This document shows, piece after piece, positions 1 through 9,060 of a stretch of 64,000 nt of DNA. Each line of letters starts with the position of its first letter. The stretch's first letter is position 1. Source of the stretch: Roseburia sp. GTDB taxonomy: Bacteria > Bacillota_A > Clostridia > Lachnospirales > Lachnospiraceae. The translations under genes were made by a program, and so were the position numbers. The stretch spans positions 24,654 through 88,653 of the forward strand of contig DXQT01000008.1 of the NCBI GenBank assembly GCA_019411365.1, given 5' to 3'. The notes beneath the pieces are model-generated. The model was not told the DNA's origin. It saw only the letters and a program-made list of their open reading frames with translations, and searched no databases.

Positions 1-400
1 TGAACCGCCTCTTGTAACTCCTTCTTCACAGATTGTTGGTACGCAGGCAGTATTTAACGTATTGATGGGTGAACGTTACAAAGTTGCTACAAAAGAGACA
101 AAAGACGTTTTACTTGGAAAATATGGTCAGACTGTAAAACCTTTCAATCCAGAGGTTGTTGACAAGGTTCTTGGCGAGGATAAGAAGAATGCAATCACAT
201 GCAGATATGCAGACTTGCTTGAACCTGAATTAGACAAGATCGAAGCTGAGATGAAACAGTGGAAACAGCAGGATGAAGATGTATTAACATATGCTTTATT
301 CCCACAGGTTGCCACAGACTTCTTCAAATACAGAGAAGCTCAGCAGAAAAAAGTAGATGCAACGGTAGCAGATACAAAGAACGGAGCATATCCGGTATAA
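1..400 (+). CDS. Oxaloacetate decarboxylase / pyruvate carboxylase-type alpha subunit, C-terminal part (partial)
   Basis: Only the last 132 codons are present; the frame is open from base 2 to the TAA at 398-400. The sequence (PSSQIVGTQAVFNVLMGERY, then KDVLLGKYGQTVKPFNPEV) matches the C-terminal half of the conserved carboxylase domain of oxaloacetate decarboxylase alpha and pyruvate carboxylase subunit B. That domain binds the metal and transfers carboxyl between biotin and pyruvate or oxaloacetate. No biotinyl domain is attached after it, so biotin would sit on a separate carrier subunit, as in Na+-pumping oxaloacetate decarboxylases; this is inference because the upstream genes are outside the window. 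An intrinsic terminator follows at once, so this is the last gene of its operon. Confidence 0.85.
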   Translation, partial: EPPLVTPSSQIVGTQAVFNVLMGERYKVATKETKDVLLGKYGQTVKPFNPEVVDKVLGEDKKNAITCRYADLLEPELDKIEAEMKQWKQQDEDVLTYALFPQVATDFFKYREAQQKKVDATVADTKNGAYPV

Positions 401-411
401 GACAGGACAGA

Positions 412-440
412 AAAGGGGCTGGTTTTCAGCCTCTTTTTTC
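412..440 (+). terminator. Intrinsic terminator after the carboxylase subunit
   Basis: Stem GGGGCTG / CAGCCTC with loop GTTTT-like sequence and a TTTTTTC tail, 12 bases after the stop codon. Confidence 0.8.
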
Positions 441-468
441 TTGCAAAAAAGTTCCTATTTGCTATAAT
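441..468 (+). promoter_or_regulatory. Promoter for the rpiR-like gene
   Basis: TTGCAA at 441-446, a 16-base spacer and TATAAT at 463-468, with an extended -10 TGC directly before it. It lies directly after the preceding terminator and about 90 bases before the ATG at 558. Confidence 0.7.
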
Positions 469-557
469 TAGAATGTTGGAATTTTGAAAATGTTCCGAAA
501 GCAGCAGATACTATGTAAAAGCTGCCGGACAGAAATTGGATAACAGGATGGGGAACT

Positions 558-1490
558 ATGGGTAATACGCGTGATCTGAGTAATCGTATTAATGAATCTT
601 ACAGCAGATTAAGCAAGGGACAAAAGTTATTAGCTACATATATCACAGATAATTATGATAAGGCAGTTTTTCTGACAGCCGCCAGATTAGGTGAAGTAGT
701 TGGCGTCAGTGAATCAACCGTTGTGCGTTTTGCAACACATTTGGGATACAAAGGGTATCCGGAATTCCAGAATGCATTGGAAGAACTTGTGAGAAACAAG
801 CTGAATTCGATCCAGCGTATGGAAGTGACCTATGGAAGAATCAGTCAGTCGAAAATATTGGAATCGGTCCTGCACTCGGATGCGGACAAGATCAATACCA
901 CGTTGGAGAAAATCGATCAGGAAGCATTTGAGATCGCAGTGAATACCATTTTAAACGCAAAGCACATTTATATTATTGGAATCCGGAGCTGTGCGCCGTT
1001 AGCATCCTTTATGGCATTCTATTTTAACCTGATGTTTGATAATGTGCATTTACTTCAGACCAGCAGCTCCAGTGAGATTTTTGAACAGATGGTGCGGATC
1101 GGAAAGGATGATGTGATTATCGGGATCAGTTTCCCACGCTATTCCATGCGGACTTTAAAGGCAATGGAATTTGCAAATAACCGCAATGCAAAAGTAATCA
1201 CATTGACAGACAGTGTACATTCCCCGATGAATCTGTATTCCTCCTGCAATCTGATCGCAGACAGTGATATGGCTTCGATCGTGGATTCTCTGGTAGCACC
1301 GCTCAGTGTCATCAATGCGCTGATCGTTGCACTTTGCATGAAGAACCGCAAAAAAGTTGCAAAAACACTGGAGATGCTGGAAGATATCTGGGATGAATAT
1401 CAGGTATATGAGAGTGATGAGATCAATTATATTGATGACTCCATTAAAATGCGATATGGAAAAATAGGAGATACCGAATTTAATGAGTAG
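558..1490 (+). CDS. MurR/RpiR family transcriptional regulator
   Basis: 310 aa, the usual length of the family. Residues 1-77 form the RpiR-type helix-turn-helix; the recognition stretch reads LGEVVGVSESTVVRFATHLG. About residues 125-265 form a SIS (sugar isomerase) domain that normally senses a phosphosugar, with IGIRSCAPLASFMAFYF and the Ser-rich QTSSSSEIFEQM phosphate loop. The ligand cannot be read from sequence. ATG 558 follows a purine-rich AGGATGGGGA. The gene overlaps the next by 8 bases (ATGAGTAG), so it appears to head the operon with the flavoprotein and cmk. Confidence 0.9.
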   Translation: MGNTRDLSNRINESYSRLSKGQKLLATYITDNYDKAVFLTAARLGEVVGVSESTVVRFATHLGYKGYPEFQNALEELVRNKLNSIQRMEVTYGRISQSKILESVLHSDADKINTTLEKIDQEAFEIAVNTILNAKHIYIIGIRSCAPLASFMAFYFNLMFDNVHLLQTSSSSEIFEQMVRIGKDDVIIGISFPRYSMRTLKAMEFANNRNAKVITLTDSVHSPMNLYSSCNLIADSDMASIVDSLVAPLSVINALIVALCMKNRKKVAKTLEMLEDIWDEYQVYESDEINYIDDSIKMRYGKIGDTEFNE

Positions 1491-2730
1491 AGTAGTTGTG
1501 ATCGGCGGAGGACCTGCCGGAATGTCTGCGGCGATCGCTGCGGCAGAAAACGGTCATCATGTAACATTGTTGGAAAAAAATGAGAAACTGGGAAAGAAGC
1601 TTTTTATCACAGGAAAGGGACGGTGTAATATTACCAATTCAAGTGATATGGATGTGCTCTTTCAAAGTGTCATGACCAACCGGAAGTTTTTATACAGTGC
1701 ATTTTACGCCTATGACAATCAGATGGTCATTGACTTTTTTGAGCAGGCTGGGCTGACGGTAAAAAATGAACGCGGAAACCGCATTTTCCCGGTTTCAGAT
1801 CATTCTTCGGACGTGATCGCAGCACTGCAGCGTGTATTAAAAAAAGATCAGGTGGAGATCAGACTTAACAGTGAAGTGGACACATTATTATATGAAGATT
1901 CCGGGGAAGAGGGATCCAAAAAGGTATTTGGTGTGCGGCTTTCTGACGGAGAGAAAATCCAGGCGGATGATGTGATCGTTGCCACCGGAGGCTTTTCCTA
2001 CCAGACAACAGGATCAACCGGGGATGGCTACCGCTTTGCAAAAGAGGCAGGACATACTGTGACGGAGATAAGACCTTCCCTTGTGCCGTTTAACGCAAAA
2101 GAAGACTATGTCAGGGAGCTGCAGGGACTTTCTTTAAAAAATGTCAATGTCCGTATTTACCGTGGAAAGAAGGTATTTTACGATGAATTCGGAGAAATGC
2201 TATTTACGCATTTTGGCGTCAGCGGACCATTGATTCTGACTGCAAGTGCGATGATCAGGCCGGATATCGCAAAAGAGCCTCTTGCAATGGAAATCGACTT
2301 AAAGCCGGCATTGACGGAAGAACAGTTAGACAAGCGTGTGTTGAAAGATTTTGAGGAAGCAAAGAACAAACAGTTCAAAAATTCCATTGGAAAGCTTTTC
2401 CCGGCAAAAATGATCCCGGTCATGATCGGATTATCCGGGATCGATCCGGATAAAAAAGTGAACGAGATCACAAAAGAGGAGCGGCTGAAATTTGTGCGGC
2501 TCATCAAGGCTTTTCCGTTAACGTTAAATGGACTTCGTGATTTTAATGAGGCGATCATCACGAAAGGCGGGGTCAGAGTCAGCGAGGTAAATCCATCGAC
2601 GATGGAGTCAAAACTTGTCAGACATTTATATTTCTGTGGGGAAGTATTAGACTTAGATGCCCTGACAGGTGGTTTCAATCTCCAGATCGCATGGTCTACC
2701 GGACATCTTGCAGGGATGTGTGTGGAGTAG
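1483..2730 (+). CDS. NAD(P)/FAD-dependent oxidoreductase, BaiN/HI0933-like
   Basis: 415 aa. The N-terminal Rossmann motif VVVIGGGPAGMSAAIAA (residues 4-20) is followed by an FAD-contacting LLEKNEKLGKKLFITGKGRCN segment, characteristic of the HI0933/YhiN/BaiN family; a second nucleotide-binding signature DDVIVATGGFSY lies mid-protein. The C-terminus GGFNLQIAWSTGHLAG is the usual family ending. The family is widespread and the physiological substrate usually unknown; bile-acid reductase activity is known only for particular members. The start overlaps the regulator stop, indicating translational coupling. Confidence 0.88.
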   Translation: MSRVVVIGGGPAGMSAAIAAAENGHHVTLLEKNEKLGKKLFITGKGRCNITNSSDMDVLFQSVMTNRKFLYSAFYAYDNQMVIDFFEQAGLTVKNERGNRIFPVSDHSSDVIAALQRVLKKDQVEIRLNSEVDTLLYEDSGEEGSKKVFGVRLSDGEKIQADDVIVATGGFSYQTTGSTGDGYRFAKEAGHTVTEIRPSLVPFNAKEDYVRELQGLSLKNVNVRIYRGKKVFYDEFGEMLFTHFGVSGPLILTASAMIRPDIAKEPLAMEIDLKPALTEEQLDKRVLKDFEEAKNKQFKNSIGKLFPAKMIPVMIGLSGIDPDKKVNEITKEERLKFVRLIKAFPLTLNGLRDFNEAIITKGGVRVSEVNPSTMESKLVRHLYFCGEVLDLDALTGGFNLQIAWSTGHLAGMCVE

Positions 2731-2804
2731 AAAAATCGCTGCAGGAACGAGGTACGGGTGAACAGTATCGAAAAACAGATAAAAATGAGAGGAATGGATA
2801 TATT

Positions 2805-3476
2805 ATGAGTATGAATATTGCAATCGACGGACCAGCAGGAGCTGGAAAAAGTACAATCGCAAAGAAACTGGCAAAGGAGCTTGGTTTTATCTATGTAGAT
2901 ACCGGTGCGATGTACCGTGCCATGGCATATTATTTTCTGACAAACGGAATAGACTCTTCGGATGAAGCCAAAATCGCAGAAGCATGTCAGGGTGTGGATG
3001 TGACCATTGCCTATGAAAATAATGAACAGCAGGTTATTTTAAATGGTAAAAATGTAAACGGATTTATCCGCACGGAGGAAGTTGGCAATATGGCTTCTGC
3101 GACAAGCGTGTATCCGGTTGTCCGTACCAAATTAGTGGAACTGCAGAGAAAACTTGCAGAGAGTACAGATGTTATCATGGACGGAAGAGATATCGGAACA
3201 TGCGTGCTTCCAAATGCGCAGGTGAAGATTTATCTGACCGCAGGCTCTAAGACGAGAGCGCAGAGAAGATATGATGAATTGACTGCAAAAGGTGTTTCCT
3301 GTGATTTTGATGAGATCGAGAAGGATATCATCGACCGCGACTACCGGGATATGCATCGTGAGACTTCTCCGTTAAAACAGGCAGAAGATGCGGTTTTAGT
3401 AGATTCTTCTGAGATGGATATTGATGAGGTCGTGGAAGCGATACGCTCTATTTATGAAGAGAAAAAAGGCTGTTAA
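2805..3476 (+). CDS. cmk: Cytidylate kinase
   Basis: 223 aa with P-loop IAIDGPAGAGKSTIAKKLA at residues 4-22, then DTGAMYRAMAYY, the CMP-binding GRDIGT and the RRYDEL lid region. It phosphorylates CMP and dCMP with ATP. A longer in-frame extension exists upstream, but ATG 2805 has an AGAGGAATGG ribosome-binding site and gives the family length. In Clostridia cmk commonly precedes ispH and rpsA, as here. Confidence 0.95.
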   Translation: MSMNIAIDGPAGAGKSTIAKKLAKELGFIYVDTGAMYRAMAYYFLTNGIDSSDEAKIAEACQGVDVTIAYENNEQQVILNGKNVNGFIRTEEVGNMASATSVYPVVRTKLVELQRKLAESTDVIMDGRDIGTCVLPNAQVKIYLTAGSKTRAQRRYDELTAKGVSCDFDEIEKDIIDRDYRDMHRETSPLKQAEDAVLVDSSEMDIDEVVEAIRSIYEEKKGC

Positions 3477-3532
3477 CAGGAAAACGGCTGAAAGAAACAG
3501 GAATCAGAAAACGAATAGATAAGGAATGATTT

Positions 3533-4387
3533 ATGAACATTATTTTAGCAAAAAGTGCCGGTTTTTGTTTTGGCGTAAAAAGAGCCGTGGAAACGGTATA
3601 CAAAGAGGCAGATAAAAATCAGACACCGATCTATACCTTTGGACCGATCATCCATAATGAAGAGGTTGTTGCAGATCTTGAAAAAAAAGGTGTGCAGGTC
3701 ATCCATTCGACCGATGAATTAAAGGGCAGGCCAAAAGGAACCGTGATCATAAGATCACACGGTGTGGAGAGAAAAATCTATGATGAGATCAAGGCACTGG
3801 GATTTGAGATCGTAGATGCAACCTGTCCGTTTGTGTTGAAGATCCACCGTCTTGTGGAACAGTACAGCAGAGAAGGATATCATATTATTATTATTGGAAA
3901 TGAGACACATCCGGAAGTGGAAGGCATTAAAGGATGGTCTGATCCAACGGAGACAACTGTGATCGGAACATGTGAGGAGGCAGAAAAATTTACGCTTTCA
4001 TCCGAAAAAAAAGTGTGTATTGTATCACAAACGACATTTAATTACAATAAATTTCAAGAATTAGTTGAAATTGTGAACGAAAAAGGTTATGATATTATTG
4101 TTTTAAATACTATCTGCAATGCTACAGAGGAAAGACAGACTGAAGCAGAACATATTGCAAAAGAAGTCGATGCCATGATCGTCATTGGCGGCAGGGCTAG
4201 TTCTAATACGCAGAAGTTATTTGAAATCTGTAAAAAAGAATGTGAAAATACTTACTATATACAAACAATAAAGGATCTTGATTTGACCAGATTAAAATCC
4301 ACCGATAACGTAGGTATTACCGCAGGGGCATCTACCCCAAACAATATTATTGAGGAGGTTCAAAAGAATGTCAGAAATGAGTTTTGA
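3533..4387 (+). CDS. ispH: 4-hydroxy-3-methylbut-2-enyl diphosphate reductase
   Basis: 284 aa. The last enzyme of the MEP isoprenoid pathway, converting HMBPP to IPP and DMAPP with a [4Fe-4S] cluster. The three conserved cluster cysteines are visible in SAGFCFGVKRAV (about residue 12), DATCPFV (about 98) and NTICNATEERQ (about 193); the GASTPNNIIEEV C-terminus is typical. In many Clostridia this protein is fused to ribosomal protein S1; here it ends at TGA 4385-4387, 20 bases inside the S1 gene. Confidence 0.96.
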   Translation: MNIILAKSAGFCFGVKRAVETVYKEADKNQTPIYTFGPIIHNEEVVADLEKKGVQVIHSTDELKGRPKGTVIIRSHGVERKIYDEIKALGFEIVDATCPFVLKIHRLVEQYSREGYHIIIIGNETHPEVEGIKGWSDPTETTVIGTCEEAEKFTLSSEKKVCIVSQTTFNYNKFQELVEIVNEKGYDIIVLNTICNATEERQTEAEHIAKEVDAMIVIGGRASSNTQKLFEICKKECENTYYIQTIKDLDLTRLKSTDNVGITAGASTPNNIIEEVQKNVRNEF

Positions 4388-5465
4388 ACAAATGTTGGAG
4401 GAATCATTTAAAACAATAAGAAATGGAGAGGTAGTTGAAGGTACCGTTATCGATGTGAAACCTGATGAGATCGTTTTAAATATCGGATACAAATCAGACG
4501 GAATCATCACTCGCAATGAGTATACAAACGAGTCTAACGCAGATCTTACAACTATGGTTTCTGTTGGTGATACAATGGAAGCAAAAGTATTAAAAGTAAA
4601 CGATGGCGAGGGACAGGTTCTCTTAACTTACAAACGTCTCGCTGCTGAAAAAGGAAGCAAGAGATTAGAGGAAGCTTTCGAGAACAAAGAAGTTTTAACA
4701 GCAAAAGTTTCCCAGGTATTAGATGGCGGTTTATGTGTTGTTGTTGATGAGACAAGAGTATTCATCCCGGCAAGCCTTGTATCTGATTCTTATGAGAAAG
4801 ATCTTTCCAAATACAAAGATCAGGAAATCCAGTTCGTGATCAGCGAGTTCAATCCAAAACGCAGAAGAATCATCGGTGACAGAAAACAGTTATTAGTTGA
4901 GAGGAAATTAGAGCAGCAGAAAGAACTGTTTGCAAAAATCAAAGTTGGCGATGTCATGGAAGGAACTGTTAAGAATGTAACAGACTTCGGTGCATTCATT
5001 GATTTAGGTGGAGCAGACGGATTACTTCATATTTCTGAGATGTCCTGGGGCAGAGTAGAAAGTCCTAAGAAAGTATTTAATGTTGGAGATACTGTAAAAG
5101 TATTCATCAAAGATATCAACGATACAAAGATCGCACTCAGCATGAAATTCCCTTCTGAGAATCCATGGAACGGAGCAGCAGAGAAGTTTGCAGTTGGTAA
5201 CATCGTAAAAGGAAAAGTTGCAAGAATGACAGATTTTGGTGCATTCGTTGAGCTTGCTCCAGGTGTTGATGCATTACTTCATGTTTCCCAGATCTCCAAG
5301 GATCATGTAGAAAAACCGGCTGATGTATTAAAGATTGGACAGGAAATCGAAGCAAAAGTGGTAGATTTCAATGAAGATGACAAGAAGATCAGCTTATCGA
5401 TCAAAGCCTTAGAGGCACCGGAAGAGGATGCTGTAGAAGCTGCTGAAGTTCATACAGAGGAATAA
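4368..5465 (+). CDS. rpsA: 30S ribosomal protein S1-like, four S1 domains
   Basis: 365 aa. Four S1 RNA-binding repeats can be read, starting near NGEVVEGTVIDVKPDEIV, KEVLTAKVSQVLDGGLC, GDVMEGTVKNVTDFGAFID and GNIVKGKVARMTDFGAFVE. The last two are the best conserved, each ending with a GLLHIS or ALLHVS-type motif. ATG 4368 is preferred because GGAGG lies eight bases upstream. Fewer domains than the six of E. coli S1 is normal in Firmicutes. The first 20 bases overlap the end of ispH in another frame. Confidence 0.92.
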   Translation: MSEMSFEQMLEESFKTIRNGEVVEGTVIDVKPDEIVLNIGYKSDGIITRNEYTNESNADLTTMVSVGDTMEAKVLKVNDGEGQVLLTYKRLAAEKGSKRLEEAFENKEVLTAKVSQVLDGGLCVVVDETRVFIPASLVSDSYEKDLSKYKDQEIQFVISEFNPKRRRIIGDRKQLLVERKLEQQKELFAKIKVGDVMEGTVKNVTDFGAFIDLGGADGLLHISEMSWGRVESPKKVFNVGDTVKVFIKDINDTKIALSMKFPSENPWNGAAEKFAVGNIVKGKVARMTDFGAFVELAPGVDALLHVSQISKDHVEKPADVLKIGQEIEAKVVDFNEDDKKISLSIKALEAPEEDAVEAAEVHTEE

Positions 5466-5466
5466 T

Positions 5467-6243
5467 ATGCTTGATAATTATGAAAAATTCAAAAAAGATG
5501 TATATGCGTTAACTAAGATCGATCTGAACTGTTATAAGGAAAAACAGATGCGTCGTAGAATTGATACGCTTATTAATAAGAATGGGATCACTTCCTATGA
5601 TGCATATGTGGACCTGATCAAAAAGGATAAGGAAAAATTTGAACAGTTCGTCAACTTTTTGACCATCAATGTCTCTGAATTTTATCGTAATCCGGAGCAG
5701 TGGAAGATCTTAGAGGGGGAGGTATTCCCAAAACTGATCAAAACCTATGGAAAGAATCTGAAAGTCTGGAGTGCAGCATGTTCTACCGGAGACGAACCAT
5801 ATTCTCTAGTTATGGCGTTGTCGAGACAGATACCACTTGCTAATATCAAAGTAATTGCTACAGATATTGACAAGCAGGTTTTGGATAAAGCAAGAATGGG
5901 ACTCTACAATGAGAAGAGTATTGCGAATGTTCCGAAGAATCTAAAGGATAAATACTTCAAGAAAATTGGAACATCCTATCAGATCTCAGATGAGATTAAA
6001 CGCAGGGTGGAATTCAAAGAACACAATCTGCTGAAAGATCCATATCCGACTGGCTGTAATCTGATCGTATGTAGAAATGTTGTGATCTACTTTACCGAGG
6101 AAGCCAAGGATGAGATTTATAAAAAGTTCAATCAGTGCATGACAAAGGGAGGAGTTCTCTTTATCGGAAGCACAGAACAGATTATGAATTATAAGGAACT
6201 TGGATTTGTCCGGGATAAATCTTTCTTCTTTGAAAAAGAATAA
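5467..6243 (+). CDS. cheR: CheR-type protein-glutamate O-methyltransferase
   Basis: 258 aa. An all-helical N-terminal CheR domain (residues 1-75, with KEKQMRRRIDTLINKNG) precedes a SAM-binding methyltransferase domain with VWSAACSTGDEPYSLVM near residue 100 and DIDKQVLDKAR near 140. CheR methylates glutamates of chemoreceptors for adaptation, implying a motile organism. It starts one base after the S1 stop, so it is probably co-transcribed. No other chemotaxis gene lies near it. Confidence 0.92.
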   Translation: MLDNYEKFKKDVYALTKIDLNCYKEKQMRRRIDTLINKNGITSYDAYVDLIKKDKEKFEQFVNFLTINVSEFYRNPEQWKILEGEVFPKLIKTYGKNLKVWSAACSTGDEPYSLVMALSRQIPLANIKVIATDIDKQVLDKARMGLYNEKSIANVPKNLKDKYFKKIGTSYQISDEIKRRVEFKEHNLLKDPYPTGCNLIVCRNVVIYFTEEAKDEIYKKFNQCMTKGGVLFIGSTEQIMNYKELGFVRDKSFFFEKE

Positions 6244-6251
6244 TAAAATAT

Positions 6252-6293
6252 AAAAGGCGGAAAAACATCACAAAAGGTTTTTCCGCCTTTTTC
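6252..6293. terminator. Bidirectional intrinsic terminator between cheR and the yprB-like gene
   Basis: Perfect stem AAAAGGCGGAAAAAC / GTTTTTCCGCCTTTT with a short loop; A and T tracts on both sides serve both converging genes. Confidence 0.9.
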
Positions 6294-6310
6294 TGTATTG
6301 CAGAGCAAAG

Positions 6311-7414
6311 CTAATGTTTTGCGGCAAGAAAATGGCGGAAAACATGACTGGTATACTGGCGCAGAAGAGAATCAGAATCCAGAAACTCCCGGGTCAGTTC
6401 AAAATAAGTGAGCTTGTCCTTGTTTGATTCTTTGAAAAAAGGCGTGATCAATGTTTCGTATTGTGGAACAAAGATAGCGTCTTTTTTTGTGTAACAGTTG
6501 TCGGCAGTTGCTTTTTTACGGAAATCTTTGTCTACATAGGTGGCGACACTTTTGTGGATTGCCATATCTTCTGCCGGAAGATAGTAGTAATCTTCCGGGT
6601 GATCGAAGAAAAACTTCAATGTGCCCTCAAACAGATGAATCCGCAATTTGGACTGCATGCCATCACAGATCAGATAAAATGCATCCGTCTGGCAGGAGAC
6701 ACGCTGTGGGATCGGGTATTGGTTTTGCAGCGTGAGGATCAGCTCCTTCTGAGGGATGCCATTGCGGTCTTTGTAAATATTTGTTTCTGTCGAATTCACA
6801 GTAAAAGCCCCGTCAAAAAGCTTTCTGTAACTGCGGATGGCAATCAGTCCGGTCATGCCAAGCACATCTTCGTAATTGTGCTGTTTCAGAAAGAACATTG
6901 CCTGCTCATCGGGAGTTTTTAAATAATTCTGGTAAACTTCGATCAGTTCACCTCCGGAAAAAGTATCATTTCTGGAGAGACCGAGGAAACGTTCTATGGT
7001 TTTCTGTTTGTAGTCTGGCAGTTTGAACAAAAATTTTAAGCCAGAAACTTCTTTATAAATATCAATATAGTCTTTTTCGTCAAAAGGGTGTGTAAGACCA
7101 TATTTTTCACATTTCTTTTTTAAATAAGGAATATCAAATCCAAGTCCGTTGAAGGAGATGACGGTCTGATAGTGGCAGAGTTCCTGCAGAAAGGCAGAGA
7201 GAATCGCGCCTTCCTCCTCTTTTGTCTCGGCGAAATACTGTGTGATGATAAAATTGTCACCCACACGGTGCGCACAGCCTATCAGGTAGAGGAAAGTATA
7301 GGCGGGAGAGAAACCGGTCGTTTCAATATCAAAGAAAAATGCGTCTTCTGTGAATGTTTCATTTAAAATTAAATTTGTATCGGTAAGATGGTGTGTTTTG
7401 TTCCAGATTTTCAT
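6311..7414 (-). CDS. YprB-like DEDD exonuclease-fold (RNase_H_2) protein
   Basis: 367 aa. Motifs of a DnaQ/RNase H-like exonuclease domain are visible: FFDIETTGFSP (first Asp-Glu pair) near residue 30 and VISFNGLGFDIPYLKKKC about 65 residues later. The rest matches the YprB family, found beside helicases or alone in Firmicutes; its substrate is not established. The start at 7414 follows AAAGGAAA; an 18-codon extension is possible but has no good ribosome-binding site. It is the only minus-strand gene in the first 32 kb. Confidence 0.8.
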   Translation of the reverse strand: MKIWNKTHHLTDTNLILNETFTEDAFFFDIETTGFSPAYTFLYLIGCAHRVGDNFIITQYFAETKEEEGAILSAFLQELCHYQTVISFNGLGFDIPYLKKKCEKYGLTHPFDEKDYIDIYKEVSGLKFLFKLPDYKQKTIERFLGLSRNDTFSGGELIEVYQNYLKTPDEQAMFFLKQHNYEDVLGMTGLIAIRSYRKLFDGAFTVNSTETNIYKDRNGIPQKELILTLQNQYPIPQRVSCQTDAFYLICDGMQSKLRIHLFEGTLKFFFDHPEDYYYLPAEDMAIHKSVATYVDKDFRKKATADNCYTKKDAIFVPQYETLITPFFKESNKDKLTYFELTREFLDSDSLLRQYTSHVFRHFLAAKH

Positions 7415-7597
7415 AGGTATATCGTTTCCTTTATCGTGTTTACCCCCACAGTTTACCATATCTGGCAAAAAGAATACATAGATTTTATTATGTAAAAATT
7501 ATTTATATATTCTAAAAAATATGTATATTATTGTTAAAAACTTGTCAAAAGGTTCTAAAAAAAATACAAAAAAAACATATTTCATCTGAGAGAGCTG

Positions 7598-7606
7598 TGT
7601 TATAAT
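7598..7606 (+). promoter_or_regulatory. Extended -10 promoter element of the rnf operon
   Basis: TGTTATAAT, an extended -10 with no clear -35 box, about 70 bases before the rnfC start. Confidence 0.5.
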
Positions 7607-7674
7607 CATGCTGATGATATTTTGTGATTCTAGCGCAAAATATAATACTAAATAAGAGAAAGCGGGGCACAAAA

Positions 7675-8994
7675 ATGGGTTTAAAGACATTTAAAGGTGG
7701 CGTCCATCCTTATGAAGGAAAGGAACTGGCAAAAGATCAGCCAATCAAGGAAGTTTTACCTAAGGGCGATCTGGTTTATCCGGTATCCCAGCATATCGGC
7801 GCACCAGCAAATCCAATTGTAGCGAAAGGTGATACCGTATTAAGAGGTCAGAAGATTGCAGAAGCAGGAGGTTTTGTTTCTTCTCCAATCTACGCATCTG
7901 TATCCGGTACCGTAAAAGCCATTGAACCACGCCGTGTAGCGGTTGGAGATATGGTGAATTCCATTGTCATTGAGAATGATGGAGAGTATAAGGAAGCTGA
8001 GTTCACTCCATGTAAGGATGTGACAGCTCTTTCCAAGGAAGAAATCATTAACAAAGTAAAAGAAGCAGGCGTTGTCGGAATGGGTGGTGCCGGTTTCCCA
8101 ACTCATGTAAAACTCTCTCCAAAGGAGCCGGAGAAGATTGAGTACATTATCGCAAACTGCGCAGAGTGTGAGCCATATCTGACGGCTGACTATCGCAGAA
8201 TGCTTGAAAATCCGGAAGAGTTAGTTGCCGGAATGAAGATTATTTTACAGATCTTTGATAAAGCAAAAGGTGTGTTCGGTGTTGAAAATAATAAACCGGA
8301 CTGTATCGCAAAATTACAGGAGTTAACCAAAGACGAACCACGTATGGAAGTCTGTCCATTACAGACAAAGTACCCACAGGGTGGTGAGCGTCAGTTGATC
8401 TACGCTGTTACAGGAAGAGCAATCAACTCCAAAATGTTACCTGCTGATGCAGGATGTATCGTAGATAACGTAGAGACAATCATTGCAATCTACAATGCAG
8501 TAAAATTAGGAAAACCAGTTATGAACCGTGTATCAACAATCACAGGTGATGCGGTTGCAAATCCTGGAAACTTCTTATATTACATTGGAACCAACTATGC
8601 AGAATTAGTAGAAGCTGCCGGTGGATTCAAAGTACAGCCAGAGAAGATTATCTCCGGTGGACCTATGATGGGATTCTCTATGTTCTCCTTAGATATCCCG
8701 ACAACCAAGACATCTTCTTCCCTGTTGTGTTTGGCAGAGGATGAAGTTGCAAAAGCAGAACCATCTCCATGTATTAACTGTGGACGTTGCGTGGAAGCGT
8801 GTCCGGAACAGTTGGTCCCATCCAGACTTGCAAAGATGGCAGATCATGGTGTAGCAGATGAGTTTGAAAAATGGCATGGACTGGAATGTATCGAGTGCGG
8901 AAGCTGTAGTTTCGCATGTCCTGCAAAACGTCAGTTGGCACAGTCCATCAAGACCATGAAAAAACAGGTTCTTGCAGCAAAGAGAAAAAAATAA
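7675..8994 (+). CDS. rnfC: Rnf electron transport complex subunit C
   Basis: 439 aa. The NADH/FMN-binding region has VGMGGAGFPTHVKL and the Cys-rich ANCAECEPYLTADYR. Two ferredoxin motifs follow near residues 365-405: CINCGRCVEACPE and CIECGSCSFACP. RnfC is the peripheral subunit that exchanges electrons with NAD in the membrane-bound ferredoxin:NAD+ oxidoreductase, which pumps Na+ or H+. ATG 7675 is chosen over an upstream GTG because the conserved family start lies there. First gene of rnfCDGEAB. Confidence 0.96.
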   Translation: MGLKTFKGGVHPYEGKELAKDQPIKEVLPKGDLVYPVSQHIGAPANPIVAKGDTVLRGQKIAEAGGFVSSPIYASVSGTVKAIEPRRVAVGDMVNSIVIENDGEYKEAEFTPCKDVTALSKEEIINKVKEAGVVGMGGAGFPTHVKLSPKEPEKIEYIIANCAECEPYLTADYRRMLENPEELVAGMKIILQIFDKAKGVFGVENNKPDCIAKLQELTKDEPRMEVCPLQTKYPQGGERQLIYAVTGRAINSKMLPADAGCIVDNVETIIAIYNAVKLGKPVMNRVSTITGDAVANPGNFLYYIGTNYAELVEAAGGFKVQPEKIISGGPMMGFSMFSLDIPTTKTSSSLLCLAEDEVAKAEPSPCINCGRCVEACPEQLVPSRLAKMADHGVADEFEKWHGLECIECGSCSFACPAKRQLAQSIKTMKKQVLAAKRKK

Positions 8995-9060
8995 ACAGAC
9001 AATAAAGAGAGTTTTATAAGATTTTATTGTGAAAAAAATACGAAGAAAGAGGTGGATCCC

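Noticed and set aside
2691..2804. N-terminal extension of cmk
   Set aside because: It overlaps the end of the flavoprotein gene, and the conserved start with its ribosome-binding site is at 2805.
8995..9060. Riboswitch or second promoter between rnfC and rnfD
   Set aside because: Only a short AT-rich inverted repeat is present; too little structure, and the genes are clearly one operon.
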